Below are positions 54,773-64,000 of a stretch of 64,000 nucleotides of DNA, in pieces; positions within the stretch are counted from its first letter, which is position 1, and the number at the start of each line of letters is the position of its first letter. Below the pieces are notes generated by a model. It had not been told where the DNA came from. It worked only from the letters and a program-made list of their open reading frames with translations, and made no database searches. The position numbers were made by a program, and so were the translations under genes. The DNA is from Rouxiella aceris (GTDB lineage Bacteria > Pseudomonadota > Gammaproteobacteria > Enterobacterales > Enterobacteriaceae): contig NZ_JAADJU010000004.1 of assembly GCF_012933545.1 (NCBI RefSeq), forward strand, positions 186,001 through 250,000. The letters run 5' to 3'.

Positions 54773-56412
54773 TATTTGGCCTTCTTCGGCTGGGGATCAT
54801 CTTGCCCGGGGGCAGCAAAGACCAGTGCATTGCTCTTGTGATTGAGCGTTTTCAACACGGGTTGCAGTTCACGCAGGGTTTCATCCAGACGCTGCATATC
54901 GTCGACCATTTTATTGTAGGCCGGCGAACCAGGCTGGAAGCCCTGCAAACTGCGATTAAGCTGCAACAGCGTTTTTTGCATATCCTGCGGCAGATCTTTC
55001 ATCTCTTTGCTCGACACAATAGCATTAAGGGAATCGAGAGTTTTCTGCGTCGACTTCATGGTTTTTTGGCTTTCAGCCAGCGTTCTGGTGGCTTCTTCAA
55101 TCATTGGATTCAAAGGTAACGCATTGATTTTGTCCAGTGTTGCCATCAGTTTTTGCTGGATTTGCGCAAAACCACCACTTACCGTTGGCAGCAAGACCTG
55201 ACCATCAATCTCTTTAGGTCCGGTCCAGGGTTTGGCATTGGGATAGAAGTCGAGGTCGACGTACAGCGAGCCGGTCAGCAAGTTGGCCGATTTAAGTGAC
55301 GCACGCAACCCGCCCTTCAGCGCCGACAACAGGTGCTCATTCATATTAAAATTGTCGCCGAGCATTTTATTGAAACGATCGGGTTCAATGCGGATCAACA
55401 CCGGGATACGATAATCGCTGTCAATCTGTCCGGCGGTGCCCGGGATCTGATAAGGCACTTGCCCGACGGTACCCAAGCGGATCCCCCGGAACTCAACCGG
55501 CGCCCCCGGCTGCAGACCACGGACAGAATCGCTAAAGAACAGCACGTAATCGGTATGTTTGGTATACAGCGAGTTCTGGATGGTACGCTGATCGTCAAAC
55601 AGTTGATAAGTGGCACTGTTTACCGCTTCATCACCCGGCTCCCAGCCTTCAGGCACATCAAAGCTGACGCCACCGCCAAACAGCGTGGTCAAAGAGCCCA
55701 TCTGCACACGCATACCCTGTGCCGACATATCAAAGCTGACCCCGCTTTCTTTCCAGAAACGGACATTGCTGGTCACCAGGCGGTTATAGGGCGCGCGGAT
55801 AAACAGCTGATAACGCAACTGACGCAAAGTCGGATCAAAGTGGCTGGTTTCCACCGACCCCACCTGGAAACCGCGAAACAGCACCGGATCGCCCGGATTG
55901 AGTTGCCCTGCCCGGTCACTGGTCAGCACCACGCGAATGCCTTCGGCATCCGGCGAGGCCAGCGGCGGCGCATCCAGCAGTTTATAATCGTTTTTCTCTT
56001 CCCCCTTGGCGCCTGGCTGCAGCTCAATATAGGCCCCGGAGAGCAGCGTGCCCAAACCAGAGATCCCCTCACGGCCAATCTGCGGTTTAACTACCCAAAA
56101 TACCGAGTCACCCTTAAGCATTTTATCCATGCCGGCATCAAGACGCGCCTTGATAATTACCTGTTGCAGGTTATCACTCAGGCTGACGGCTTCCACTTTA
56201 CCGACATTGACGCTACGGCTTTTAATGGTGGTTTTACCCGCTTCAATGCCATCGGCCGAAGTGGTAATCAAGGTCACCTCCGGTCCCTGATGGCTAAAAT
56301 GGTAAAACAGGATCCAGGCACCGATCAGTGCCGTGACCACCGGGATGATCCACACCGGCGACCAGCGTTTGATCTTGCCGATTTCAGCCATGCCGTTATT
56401 ATTTTCCGTCAT
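54772..56412 (-). CDS. pqiB: PqiB, trans-periplasmic MCE-domain protein
   Basis: The protein has 546 residues. One N-terminal membrane segment (WIIPVVTALIGAWILFYHF) precedes three MCE domains (for example GIEAGKTTIKSRSVNVGKVE; PGDPVLFRGFQVGSVE; PGAPVEFRGIRLGTVG) and a long helical C-terminus forming the needle. It bridges the periplasm for lipid transport, together with PqiA and PqiC. It overlaps the pqiA end by 14 bp. Confidence 0.96.
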   Translation of the reverse strand: MTENNNGMAEIGKIKRWSPVWIIPVVTALIGAWILFYHFSHQGPEVTLITTSADGIEAGKTTIKSRSVNVGKVEAVSLSDNLQQVIIKARLDAGMDKMLKGDSVFWVVKPQIGREGISGLGTLLSGAYIELQPGAKGEEKNDYKLLDAPPLASPDAEGIRVVLTSDRAGQLNPGDPVLFRGFQVGSVETSHFDPTLRQLRYQLFIRAPYNRLVTSNVRFWKESGVSFDMSAQGMRVQMGSLTTLFGGGVSFDVPEGWEPGDEAVNSATYQLFDDQRTIQNSLYTKHTDYVLFFSDSVRGLQPGAPVEFRGIRLGTVGQVPYQIPGTAGQIDSDYRIPVLIRIEPDRFNKMLGDNFNMNEHLLSALKGGLRASLKSANLLTGSLYVDLDFYPNAKPWTGPKEIDGQVLLPTVSGGFAQIQQKLMATLDKINALPLNPMIEEATRTLAESQKTMKSTQKTLDSLNAIVSSKEMKDLPQDMQKTLLQLNRSLQGFQPGSPAYNKMVDDMQRLDETLRELQPVLKTLNHKSNALVFAAPGQDDPQPKKAK

Positions 56413-57670
56413 CGCGTAACTCCCTGGATGCGAAGGTTCCTGAACGATCCCAAATCAATCGGGAATCAAATGTAATTGCAGAAAACATAGTGAGGATCAC
56501 CACCAGGGCAAACAGCAAAGCACCGATATCTGGGTAAATGCTCATTAGCTGCCCCATTCTGACCAGTGCCGACAGCACCGCGATAACAAAGACGTCGATC
56601 ATCGACCAGCGCCCGACAAATTCCACCACTTCATACACCACGTGCAAGCGTTCACGATCGACTTTTTTCTGCCCTCGGGCATCCCAGCATAGCCAGGCGA
56701 TGGCCAGCATTTTTAATGAGGGTACCATAATACTGGCCACGAAAATTACCATGGCGACCGGATAGGATCCCTCGCTCCATAACAGCACCACCCCGGCCAT
56801 AATCGTTGAAGTAATTTTGGTCCCCAGTGCCTGGGTGATCATAATCGGCAGCATATTCGCCGGGATATACAGCATCAAGGAGGTGATCAGTAAGGCCATG
56901 GTCCATTGCAGACTGTGCTGCTTGCGCGCATAACCTTTGCTTGAGCAGCGTGGGCAGATATGCTGCTGCACCGGCAAAATGGCCATACAGCATTGACAAG
57001 AGCGCAAGCCCTGCGACAAACCGCTTTGCCCCACGCGCAGCGGCTGGCCAACTGCCGGAGCGGGAGCTACCTGCCGCCACAACCAGAAGCGGTCAGTGCA
57101 TTGAAAAGCGCGCACCTGCAGCAAACAGAATAAAACGTAGGGAATAAAGCTGGTGCCAATGCCGACTTCACCATAGGCAATCAGTTTTACAAAACTGACT
57201 AATACCCCGGCAAGGAAAATCTCCACCATGCACCAGGCCTTGAGGTGGAACAGTACCCAGCCAATACGATTATTCCAGCGGCCAGGCAGCCGCACCGGGG
57301 CACAAAGCAAAATAATCGCCAGCATGCAGAAGGCCGGGATCAGTTGCACCACCACCATAAACAGTGACGCGATACTGGCGTAGTTATCATCCACCAGCAC
57401 CTGCGGGATTTGGATCAGCGTGACTTCACTGCTCAACCCTTTCACGTTCATATTGACAAAGGGGAACATATTGGCCAGTAGCAGCATAAAGAGTGCGCTA
57501 AGGGCATAGCCGACCGGGCGTTTACGCGGCTCTTGCCAGCGTGCAGTCAGCAGGGATTTACAACGAGGACAGGTGGCCTTTTGGCCATACTCTAACGGCG
57601 GCAGCGCCACCAGCAGATCGCAATGGGGGCAAAGTACGTGCGGATTATCAGAGTGTGAACACACATTCAA
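56399..57670 (-). CDS. pqiA: PqiA inner-membrane protein
   Basis: The protein has 423 residues and two homologous halves, each starting with a zinc-ribbon-like Cys pair (CPHCDLLVALP...CPRC near residue 18; CQCC...CPRC near residue 225) followed by four membrane segments. First gene of pqiABC, which in E. coli is induced by paraquat through SoxRS; no SoxS site could be fixed by eye. It lies 75 bp downstream of uup on the same strand. Confidence 0.95.
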   Translation of the reverse strand: MNVCSHSDNPHVLCPHCDLLVALPPLEYGQKATCPRCKSLLTARWQEPRKRPVGYALSALFMLLLANMFPFVNMNVKGLSSEVTLIQIPQVLVDDNYASIASLFMVVVQLIPAFCMLAIILLCAPVRLPGRWNNRIGWVLFHLKAWCMVEIFLAGVLVSFVKLIAYGEVGIGTSFIPYVLFCLLQVRAFQCTDRFWLWRQVAPAPAVGQPLRVGQSGLSQGLRSCQCCMAILPVQQHICPRCSSKGYARKQHSLQWTMALLITSLMLYIPANMLPIMITQALGTKITSTIMAGVVLLWSEGSYPVAMVIFVASIMVPSLKMLAIAWLCWDARGQKKVDRERLHVVYEVVEFVGRWSMIDVFVIAVLSALVRMGQLMSIYPDIGALLFALVVILTMFSAITFDSRLIWDRSGTFASRELRDDGK

Positions 57671-57745
57671 CTCCTCAAGGATAAAACACCAGGGATGCCC
57701 TGACCCCTACGCCACAACGGCAAGGAGTCAGGGCCAGAGTCAACG

Positions 57746-59650
57746 TCAGGCGTTCTTCTGTGCTTCGAGCTCTTCCCAACGGGCAAATGCCTGCTCAAAT
57801 TCGAGCTCGGCTGCCGCCAGGGCATTGATTACCTGCTGCGTTTCATCATAAGGGCGCGAGAAAAAGCTGGCATCGCTCATCTGTTTGCCCAGCGCGTCGA
57901 TCCGTTGTTCCAACTCACTGATTTTCTCCGGCAGCTGTTCAAGTTCACGCTGCAGATTGTAACTCAGTTTATTGGCGCTACGTTTCGCCGGTTCTGCTTT
58001 TACCGTTGCCGCAGGTTTGTCGTTCACCGCCGCGGGCTGACGCAGCTGGCGTTGGGTACGACGCTGATGATGGGCATCGTGATACCCTCCCACGTAACTG
58101 TTAATAACGCCATTGCCTTCAAAAATCCAGCATTCGGTGGCAGAGTTATCAACAAATTCGCGGTCATGGCTGACCAGCATTACCGTACCCTGATAGCTGT
58201 CGATCAGCTCTTCCAGCAATTCCAGGGTTTCAACATCCAGGTCGTTGGTAGGTTCATCGAGGATCAGCAGGTTGCTTGGGCGCAGGAATAATTTTGCCAG
58301 CAACAGACGATTACGTTCACCGCCCGACAGCGCCTTGACCGGGGTCATTGCCCGTTTCGGATGGAACAGGAAGTCCTGTAAATACCCGAGAACGTGACGC
58401 GAACGGCCATTGACCATCACTTCCTGCTTGCCTTCGGCCAGGTTATCCATCACCGTGCGTTCCGGATCCAGCTCGGCGCGGTGCTGGTCAAAATAGGCCA
58501 CTTCCAGCTTGGTCCCGCAGTGAATGCGACCGCTGTCCGCCTGCAATTGCGCCAGCATCAGTTTCAACAAGGTGGTTTTACCACAGCCGTTAGGACCGAC
58601 CAGAGCAATTTTATCACCACGCATCACTTGGGCAGAGAAGTGGCTGACCAATTGCTTGCCAGCGATGTTGTAGCTGACATCTTCCATTTCAAAGACGATT
58701 TTGCCTGAGCGGCTGGCCTCTTCGACCTGCATTTTCGCCGTGCCCAGAACTTCGCGGCGATCGGAGCGTTCTTTACGCAGCGCCTTCAATGCACGTACAC
58801 GGCCTTCATTACGGGTACGGCGGGCTTTAATCCCCTGACGGATCCACACTTCTTCCTGCGCCAGTTTTTTATCAAACTCGGCATTCTGCAACTCTTCAAC
58901 GCGCAGCGCTTCTTCTTTGCTGGTCAGATAGAGTTCATAGTTGCCCGGATAAGACACCAGTTTGCCGCGATCGAGATCGACAATGCGCGTCGCCATATTG
59001 CGGATAAATGAACGGTCATGGGAAATAAAGATAATGCTGCCCTGAAACTCTTTCAGGAACTCTTCCAGCCAGTTGATACTTTCAATATCCAGGTGGTTGG
59101 TCGGTTCATCCAGCAGCAACACCTGCGGGGAACTGACCAGCGCGCGACCCAATGCCGCTTTACGCAGCCAGCCGCCGGAGAGCGCCGAAAGTTCGGTATC
59201 GCCATCCAGGCCCAGCTGTAGCAACACTTCGCTGATACGGCTGTCGAGCTGCCACAGACCCTGGTGATCGAGGATCTCCATGACCTGCGCCAGACGATTC
59301 ATATTCTTTTCGCTGGGATCGGTTTCCACCAGATGGGAAATGGCGTGATAGGCTTTTAGATGCTCCGCCTGCTCAAATACCCCTTCCGAAACAAAGTCGA
59401 AAACCGTACCGCCGATATTGCGCGGTGGATCCTGCTGCAAGCGGGCAACGATCAGATCCTGCTCATACACGATGCGTCCGTCATCCAGCGGCACTTCGCG
59501 GTTGAGAATTTTCATCAGGGTCGATTTACCCGCGCCGTTACGCCCAACCAGACAGACGCGTTCATTGGCTTCGATATGTAATTCGGTATTGTCTAAAAGT
59601 GGTGCATCGCTGAAAGACAGCCAGGCACCCGACATGCTGATTAACGACAT
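57746..59650 (-). CDS. uup: ABC-F ATPase Uup
   Basis: ABC-F protein of 634 residues with two ATP-binding cassettes: Walker A LVGRNGAGKSTLM and LVGPNGCGKTTLL, signatures LSGGWLRKAALG and LSGGERNRLLLA, Walker B VLLLDEPTNHLDIES and LLILDEPTNDLDVET. A C-terminal coiled-coil (about residues 550-630) is the Uup DNA-binding extension. Acts at the ribosome and influences precise transposon excision. It follows rlmKL by 5 bp and is translationally close to it. Confidence 0.96.
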   Translation of the reverse strand: MSLISMSGAWLSFSDAPLLDNTELHIEANERVCLVGRNGAGKSTLMKILNREVPLDDGRIVYEQDLIVARLQQDPPRNIGGTVFDFVSEGVFEQAEHLKAYHAISHLVETDPSEKNMNRLAQVMEILDHQGLWQLDSRISEVLLQLGLDGDTELSALSGGWLRKAALGRALVSSPQVLLLDEPTNHLDIESINWLEEFLKEFQGSIIFISHDRSFIRNMATRIVDLDRGKLVSYPGNYELYLTSKEEALRVEELQNAEFDKKLAQEEVWIRQGIKARRTRNEGRVRALKALRKERSDRREVLGTAKMQVEEASRSGKIVFEMEDVSYNIAGKQLVSHFSAQVMRGDKIALVGPNGCGKTTLLKLMLAQLQADSGRIHCGTKLEVAYFDQHRAELDPERTVMDNLAEGKQEVMVNGRSRHVLGYLQDFLFHPKRAMTPVKALSGGERNRLLLAKLFLRPSNLLILDEPTNDLDVETLELLEELIDSYQGTVMLVSHDREFVDNSATECWIFEGNGVINSYVGGYHDAHHQRRTQRQLRQPAAVNDKPAATVKAEPAKRSANKLSYNLQRELEQLPEKISELEQRIDALGKQMSDASFFSRPYDETQQVINALAAAELEFEQAFARWEELEAQKNA

Positions 59651-59655
59651 AGACT

Positions 59656-61776
59656 TTATTTTTCCTCGCTGGCGTGAGTGATCAGCCAGCAGTTGTGAAT
59701 TTGGCGGTTACGGGCAAAATCCTGCGACTGGGTTTTGCTGGTGATATCCACGGCGCTCAGACCGAGTTTACTCAGGCCCTCGGCGTCCATCTGGAATCCG
59801 CGTTTATTGTTTGAAAACATAATGGTGCCGTTACGACGTAAAATGCGCTTCAGATCTTTCATTAACAGCAAATGATCGCGCTGCACGTCAAAGCTTTCGG
59901 CCATACGTTTTGAATTGGAGAAAGTTGGCGGATCGATAAAGATCACATCAAATTGCTCATCCGCCATCCCCAGCCAGGAGAGGCAGTCGGCCTGGATCAG
60001 GCGATGTTGACGCCCGGTCAGACCATTAACCCGCAGGTTTTTCTCTGCCCACTCCAGATAGGTGCGCGACATATCCACGGTGGTGGTACTGCGCGCGCCG
60101 CCGAGACCGGCATGAACGCTGGCGGTACCGGTATAGGCAAACAGGTTAAGGAAATCTTTTCCCTCACTCATTTCGCCCAGCATCTTACGGGCAATGCGGT
60201 GATCGAGGAACAGGCCGGTATCGAGATAGTCAGTCAGGTTAACCCAGAACTTGGCGTTAAACTCCTCAACCTGCAAAAACTCGCCTTTTTGCGCCAGTTT
60301 TTCATATTGGCTGGTGCCTTTCTGCCGCTCGCGGGTTTTCAGTACCAACTGGTTGGAAGAAATATCCAGCACCGACAGCGTAGCATTAATCACGTCAAAC
60401 AGGCGCTGACGTGCTTTTTGTGCATCGACAGTTTTTGGTGGCGCATACTCCTGCACCACCACTTTGCTGCCGTAGCGGTCAACGGCAACATTATAATCCG
60501 GCAAGTCGGCATCATACAGGCGGTAGCACTCAATGCCCTGCTGTTTGGCCCATTTTTCCAGTTTCTTGACGTTTTTACGCAGGCGGTTGGCAAAATCTTC
60601 TGCCAGCGGCGTGGCGGAAGTGCCCAGCGGATTCTCAGCCAACTGATAGTTTTTCTGCACGCACTCCAGCGGGCCATTTTTTGCCTTGAACTGGCGCTCG
60701 GCGCGAAGTTGCAAACAGCTAAGCAGCTCAGGGGATGCGCTAAACAGCGACAGCTGCCAGCCACCAAACTGGGTTTTGGCAATGCGTCCCAACTGGTTAT
60801 GCAGAGCAATCAGTGCCGGTTCGCTTTCCAGACGCTCACCATATGGCGGGTTACTGATCAGCGTACCGACCGGGCCTTCCGGCAGCGGGTTCTTTAACTT
60901 GCCCACTTCCGCAGCTTCGAAACTGATCAGCTCCGCCACGCCGGCACGACGCGCATTGCCTTTCGCCATCTCAATAACCCGGCGATCGATATCCGAGCCA
61001 AAGAAACGGGAGGTGGTTTCCTGCACCGCGCGTTTGGTACGCACCTGGGCTTCGCTGGTCAGCTCATGCCACAGCTCGGCATTAAAGTTCGACCAGGCGC
61101 TAAATCCCCAGTGTTGACGATGCAGACCCGGCGCGCGATCGCCGGCAATCATTGCCGCTTCAATCAGCAGCGTACCGGAACCGCACATTGGATCGACCAT
61201 CGGCGTACCCGCCTGCCAGCCAGAACGCATAACAATCGCCGCCGCCAGGTTCTCTTTTAACGGTGCCTGTCCGGCCAGATCGCGATAGCCGCGCTGATGC
61301 AGACCTTCACCGCTGAGATCCAGCGCCACGCTGGCGGTATCACGTTGCAAAAATACGTTCACGCGAATATCCGGCTGCTGTTTGGCGACGTTAGGACGCT
61401 GGTCAATTTTGCGGGTAAAGCTGTCGACAATGGCGTCTTTGACTTTCAGCGCGCCGTATTGGCTGTTACGGATCTCATCGTTAAGGCCACTGAAGTGCAC
61501 AGCAAAAGTTTTATCGACGCTAAAAATCGACGGCCAGTCAATGGCCATCACGCCCATATAAAGGTCGAGATCGCTGTGAACCTTAAACTCGTTTAACGGA
61601 AGCAGGATGCGCGAAGCCAATCGGCTCCACAACAGACTTTGATAGAGCAGGCGATCGTCGCCCTCAAAATGCACCCCTCCCTGCACCACTTTGCAGGCCT
61701 GCGCACCCAGCGTTTCAAGTTCGCTTTTTAATAGTTCTTCCAATCCACGCGCCGTGCTGGCAAACAAAGAGTTCAT
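59656..61776 (-). CDS. rlmL: Bifunctional 23S rRNA methyltransferase RlmKL
   Basis: Fused enzyme of 706 residues that makes m2G2445 (RlmL half) and m7G2069 (RlmK half). N-terminal THUMP domain to about residue 160, a first methyltransferase with [15 protein letters not shown] and SNPPYGERL, and a second with [19 protein letters not shown] and [13 protein letters not shown]. It heads the rlmKL-uup pair and is divergent from ycbX. Confidence 0.96.
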   Translation of the reverse strand: MNSLFASTARGLEELLKSELETLGAQACKVVQGGVHFEGDDRLLYQSLLWSRLASRILLPLNEFKVHSDLDLYMGVMAIDWPSIFSVDKTFAVHFSGLNDEIRNSQYGALKVKDAIVDSFTRKIDQRPNVAKQQPDIRVNVFLQRDTASVALDLSGEGLHQRGYRDLAGQAPLKENLAAAIVMRSGWQAGTPMVDPMCGSGTLLIEAAMIAGDRAPGLHRQHWGFSAWSNFNAELWHELTSEAQVRTKRAVQETTSRFFGSDIDRRVIEMAKGNARRAGVAELISFEAAEVGKLKNPLPEGPVGTLISNPPYGERLESEPALIALHNQLGRIAKTQFGGWQLSLFSASPELLSCLQLRAERQFKAKNGPLECVQKNYQLAENPLGTSATPLAEDFANRLRKNVKKLEKWAKQQGIECYRLYDADLPDYNVAVDRYGSKVVVQEYAPPKTVDAQKARQRLFDVINATLSVLDISSNQLVLKTRERQKGTSQYEKLAQKGEFLQVEEFNAKFWVNLTDYLDTGLFLDHRIARKMLGEMSEGKDFLNLFAYTGTASVHAGLGGARSTTTVDMSRTYLEWAEKNLRVNGLTGRQHRLIQADCLSWLGMADEQFDVIFIDPPTFSNSKRMAESFDVQRDHLLLMKDLKRILRRNGTIMFSNNKRGFQMDAEGLSKLGLSAVDITSKTQSQDFARNRQIHNCWLITHASEEK

Positions 61777-62015
61777 ATTGAATTAATCACCTAAAAGTTA
61801 TTACCTATAAGAAACGGCATTAAACCCGCCATCATCTCGAAAGATGTGGCAAGCCTATGCCCGACCCTGATGTCGCAGCGCATGCCGATAACGCAAAGGC
61901 GGCATCAAGAACATCGGGCATAAAGAAATCAGTGGCGCATTATAGCTAATCCTACCCGGTTGTCATAAAGTCTCTGTGACAATACAAAAAGAGCACCTAG
62001 CCAGCCAGGAGGCAA

Positions 62016-63125
62016 ATGTTGGTTACCCTTTCCAGACTCTTCGTTCACCCGGTAAAATCCATGCGCGGTCTGCAGCTTTCTCATGCCCAGGTTACGCCCG
62101 GCGGACTGGCATTTGATCGGCTTTTTATGCTCACCGATGCACAGGGCATGTTTATTACCGCCCGTCAGTATCCGCAACTGGTGCAGTTTACTCCGGCTTT
62201 ACTCCCGGATGGATTAATTTTAACCGCTCCCGACGGCCATGATCATATATCGCTCAAATTCAGTGATTTTGCCCCCCAGTCGCAACCGACCGAAGTTTGG
62301 GGAAATCACTTTACGGCGCTGATTGCCCCGCAAAAGGTCAACAGCTGGTTAAGTGGCTATCTGCAACGAGAAGTGCAACTGCGCTGGGTTGGTCCGGAAT
62401 TGACCCGTCGAGTGAAAAACCAGCCGGCGATCCCGCTCACCTTTGCCGACGGTTATCCCTATTTACTGATCAACGAAGCCTCGCTGTTTGATTTGAAAAA
62501 CCGTTGCCCGAGCAGTGTCAAAGTCGAGCAGTTTCGACCGAACCTGGTGATCGCCGGCGCTCAGCCTTATGAGGAGGACGGCTGGCAGACCATCCGCGTC
62601 GGCGAAGTGATTTTTGATCTGGTCAAACCTTGTAGCCGCTGTGTGCTTACCACGGTGAGCATTGAACGCGGCAGAAAACATCCGACGGGCGAGCCGTTGA
62701 AAACCCTGCAAAGCTATCGCACCGCCGATAACGGCGATGTCGACTTTGGGCAAAATATGATAGCGCGCAATAACGGCATGATCCGCGTCGGTGACAGCGT
62801 GGAGATCCTGGCGCGCAAACCGGCCCGTCCCTATGCGGCTGGTCAGGTGGTGGAAAGCGTCGAGGTGCCAAAAAATAGTGCGCAGCCGGTCAGCATCAGT
62901 TTTCAGGGCACTACCTTTATAGGTAACAATCAACAAATCCTGCTGGAACAGCTGGAACAACAAGGCTTGAAGGTACCTTATTCCTGTCGCGCCGGAATTT
63001 GTGGCTGTTGCAAGCTGACGCTGGTGGCAGGGGAAGTCAACGCGCTGAAAGCCAGCGGTATCGGCAAAGCGGGCAAGATCCTCTCCTGTAGCTGTATTCC
63101 GGCTTCGGATCTGGTGCTGGAATAA
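62016..63125 (+). CDS. ycbX: YcbX, MOSC and 2Fe-2S ferredoxin domain protein
   Basis: The protein has 369 residues. N-terminal MOSC beta-barrel ([15 protein letters not shown]), MOSC domain with the Mo-cofactor Cys in [12 protein letters not shown], and a C-terminal 2Fe-2S ferredoxin ([13 protein letters not shown] ... LSCSC). It is a molybdenum enzyme that reduces N-hydroxylated bases such as 6-hydroxylaminopurine, together with CysJ in E. coli. AGGAGG precedes the ATG. Confidence 0.95.
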   Translation: MLVTLSRLFVHPVKSMRGLQLSHAQVTPGGLAFDRLFMLTDAQGMFITARQYPQLVQFTPALLPDGLILTAPDGHDHISLKFSDFAPQSQPTEVWGNHFTALIAPQKVNSWLSGYLQREVQLRWVGPELTRRVKNQPAIPLTFADGYPYLLINEASLFDLKNRCPSSVKVEQFRPNLVIAGAQPYEEDGWQTIRVGEVIFDLVKPCSRCVLTTVSIERGRKHPTGEPLKTLQSYRTADNGDVDFGQNMIARNNGMIRVGDSVEILARKPARPYAAGQVVESVEVPKNSAQPVSISFQGTTFIGNNQQILLEQLEQQGLKVPYSCRAGICGCCKLTLVAGEVNALKASGIGKAGKILSCSCIPASDLVLE

Positions 63126-63222
63126 CGATAGCAGCTTTAAGAAGTAAAACATGGACGTCGAGAAGCAGTGGCTCGAGTGCGCAACAAAGACAGAAACACG
63201 GCGGTGTCAGGGAGGGGAAGGA

Positions 63223-63771
63223 TCAGACCGCCGTATCGTAGAGTTGATTACTTTCAATAACCGGTGCCACCGGCATTAAACGATCGTGCATGATCTTAAT
63301 GGCATCGCCGAGCACCATACCGCGACCGGCAAGGGTCAAACGTTCCTGCGCCAGCAGGCACAGACTGGCATTGTCACCTGATTCAACCACCAGCAATAAC
63401 GCCTGCTCACCTGATTCAGTGACATCGACACAGGCTAACTGGCCGTTGATGGGCTGGAAAGGATGACGTTGCTGAGTAAAATGCCAGCTTTTCGGCATTA
63501 AGGGTTTCAGAAAACGAATAGCCACCAGCGCATTGAGTACTAATTCCGAGCGCTGCTCATTGGCTAATTGAATTTTTTTACACTGTTCTTCAAAATCAAA
63601 ATAGAGCGCGGCATCATCAACGCAAAAACAGCATTCCGAAAAAGCGTCTGGCGTCAGCATTTTGGCAGAAAAACGTGAACGGAAAATCATGCCATTGGCC
63701 AAGTCCAACATCAGTCGGTCATGTTCAGTATCAAAATACCAACGCCAATTATCATCTGGTTTGATTTTCAT
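63223..63771 (-). CDS. zapC: Cell-division protein ZapC
   Basis: The protein has 182 residues (E. coli 180) and stabilises the FtsZ ring by cross-linking protofilaments. [40 protein letters not shown] and [20 protein letters not shown] correspond. AGGATAAC precedes the ATG at 63771. Convergent with ycbX. In E. coli pyrD precedes it; that gene is not within the window. Confidence 0.95.
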   Translation of the reverse strand: MKIKPDDNWRWYFDTEHDRLMLDLANGMIFRSRFSAKMLTPDAFSECCFCVDDAALYFDFEEQCKKIQLANEQRSELVLNALVAIRFLKPLMPKSWHFTQQRHPFQPINGQLACVDVTESGEQALLLVVESGDNASLCLLAQERLTLAGRGMVLGDAIKIMHDRLMPVAPVIESNQLYDTAV

Positions 63772-64000
63772 TTCGTTATCCTATTTCCCTCACCGGCGTT
63801 ATCAAGACCGCATCTCTCGGTTTTTTGTGACCGAACGCAAATCACATCGCTTTACGTTAACACTATCAGGCACAACCTATATATAGGACAAATCGTACGT
63901 TAGCCTGGCCGACAGAAGAGATAATGCCAAATTCCGTCGCGCATTAACACAGTGAACAAAATATAGACGAGCTGGATGCAGAAATAAACCCCGGTTTTCA
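63772..64000. other. Region upstream of zapC to window edge
   Basis: About 230 bp without a recognisable gene. A short direct run TATATATAGG lies near 63879. pyrD, expected next from E. coli synteny, would begin or end beyond the edge; I see none of it here. Confidence 0.4.

Noticed and set aside
55333-56475. 380-residue open frame on the plus strand across pqiB
   Set aside because: Antisense of the well-supported pqiB; no ribosome site and a low-complexity His/Arg/Gln-rich composition.
59953-60897. 314-residue frame antisense to rlmKL
   Set aside because: The opposite strand carries the complete rlmKL gene; the frame matches no family.

Overview
The window is chromosomal DNA of an enterobacterium (order Enterobacterales). 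Most genes are close relatives of E. coli genes. The right third (tusE, yccX, rlmI, hspQ, yccU, yccT, mgsA, helD, yccF, yccS, sxy, sulA, ompA, matP, lonH/ycbZ, fabA, rmf, pqiABC, uup, rlmKL, ycbX, zapC) keeps the E. coli order without a break. The uvrY-uvrC-pgsA-glyW-cysT-leuZ block is also the E. coli arrangement. A tRNA-Lys with a CUU anticodon, an array of ERIC elements and several accessory genes make E. coli or Salmonella themselves unlikely. A relative in or near the Yersiniaceae (Serratia/Rahnella/Ewingella-like) fits, but this is inference from gene content and not a proven assignment.

Layout. 1-4.5 kb: accessory genes (the N-terminal part of an FUSC-family exporter, a glutathione transferase divergent from its probable TetR repressor with two related palindromes between them, an orphan PTS EIIB, a CDF metal exporter). 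4.8-9.5 kb: tRNA Leu/Cys/Gly, pgsA, uvrC, uvrY and yecF. 9.5-20.3 kb: a small charged protein, an AraC regulator, a type-2 leuA standing alone, a GAF-EAL protein, a chemoreceptor, tRNA-Lys, cycA, and an SDR/GlcG pair with a LysR regulator. 20.3-24.4 kb: a LysR regulator divergent from a UbiD-type decarboxylase (closest by eye to protocatechuate/gallate decarboxylases AroY/LpdC), its UbiX-type flavin prenyltransferase and a DUF554 membrane protein. 24.4-31.2 kb: the complete rutR/rutABCDEFG pyrimidine-degradation locus with a sigma-54 promoter and a RutR-like operator. 31.3-32.5 kb: a non-coding repeat island. 32.6-37.5 kb: nhaP2, osmE, a Tat-exported cupin, two identical tRNA-Ser(UGA) genes in a segmental duplication, and two small lipoproteins where E. 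coli has yccA. 37.6 kb to the end: the conserved fabA/ompA block, broken by a probable MITE after hspQ and by five tandem ERIC elements between fabA and rmf.

How the genes work together. The rut genes turn uracil into usable nitrogen and are wired for nitrogen-limitation control. The UbiD/UbiX pair forms a self-contained prenyl-FMN decarboxylase module for a phenolic acid. UvrC, SulA (with a LexA box) and HelD belong to DNA repair and the SOS response. FabA, PqiABC, OmpA and PgsA concern the envelope. Rmf, RlmI, RlmKL and TusE concern ribosomes and RNA modification. MatP and ZapC, with SulA, concern chromosome organisation and division.

The least explained parts are the 31.3-32.5 kb repeat island (two ~253 bp direct copies with conserved hairpins, a third copy inverted, 60-bp units and a hexamer array), the tandem ERIC array, the ~180 bp inverted-repeat element after hspQ, and the phenolic-acid decarboxylase cassette.
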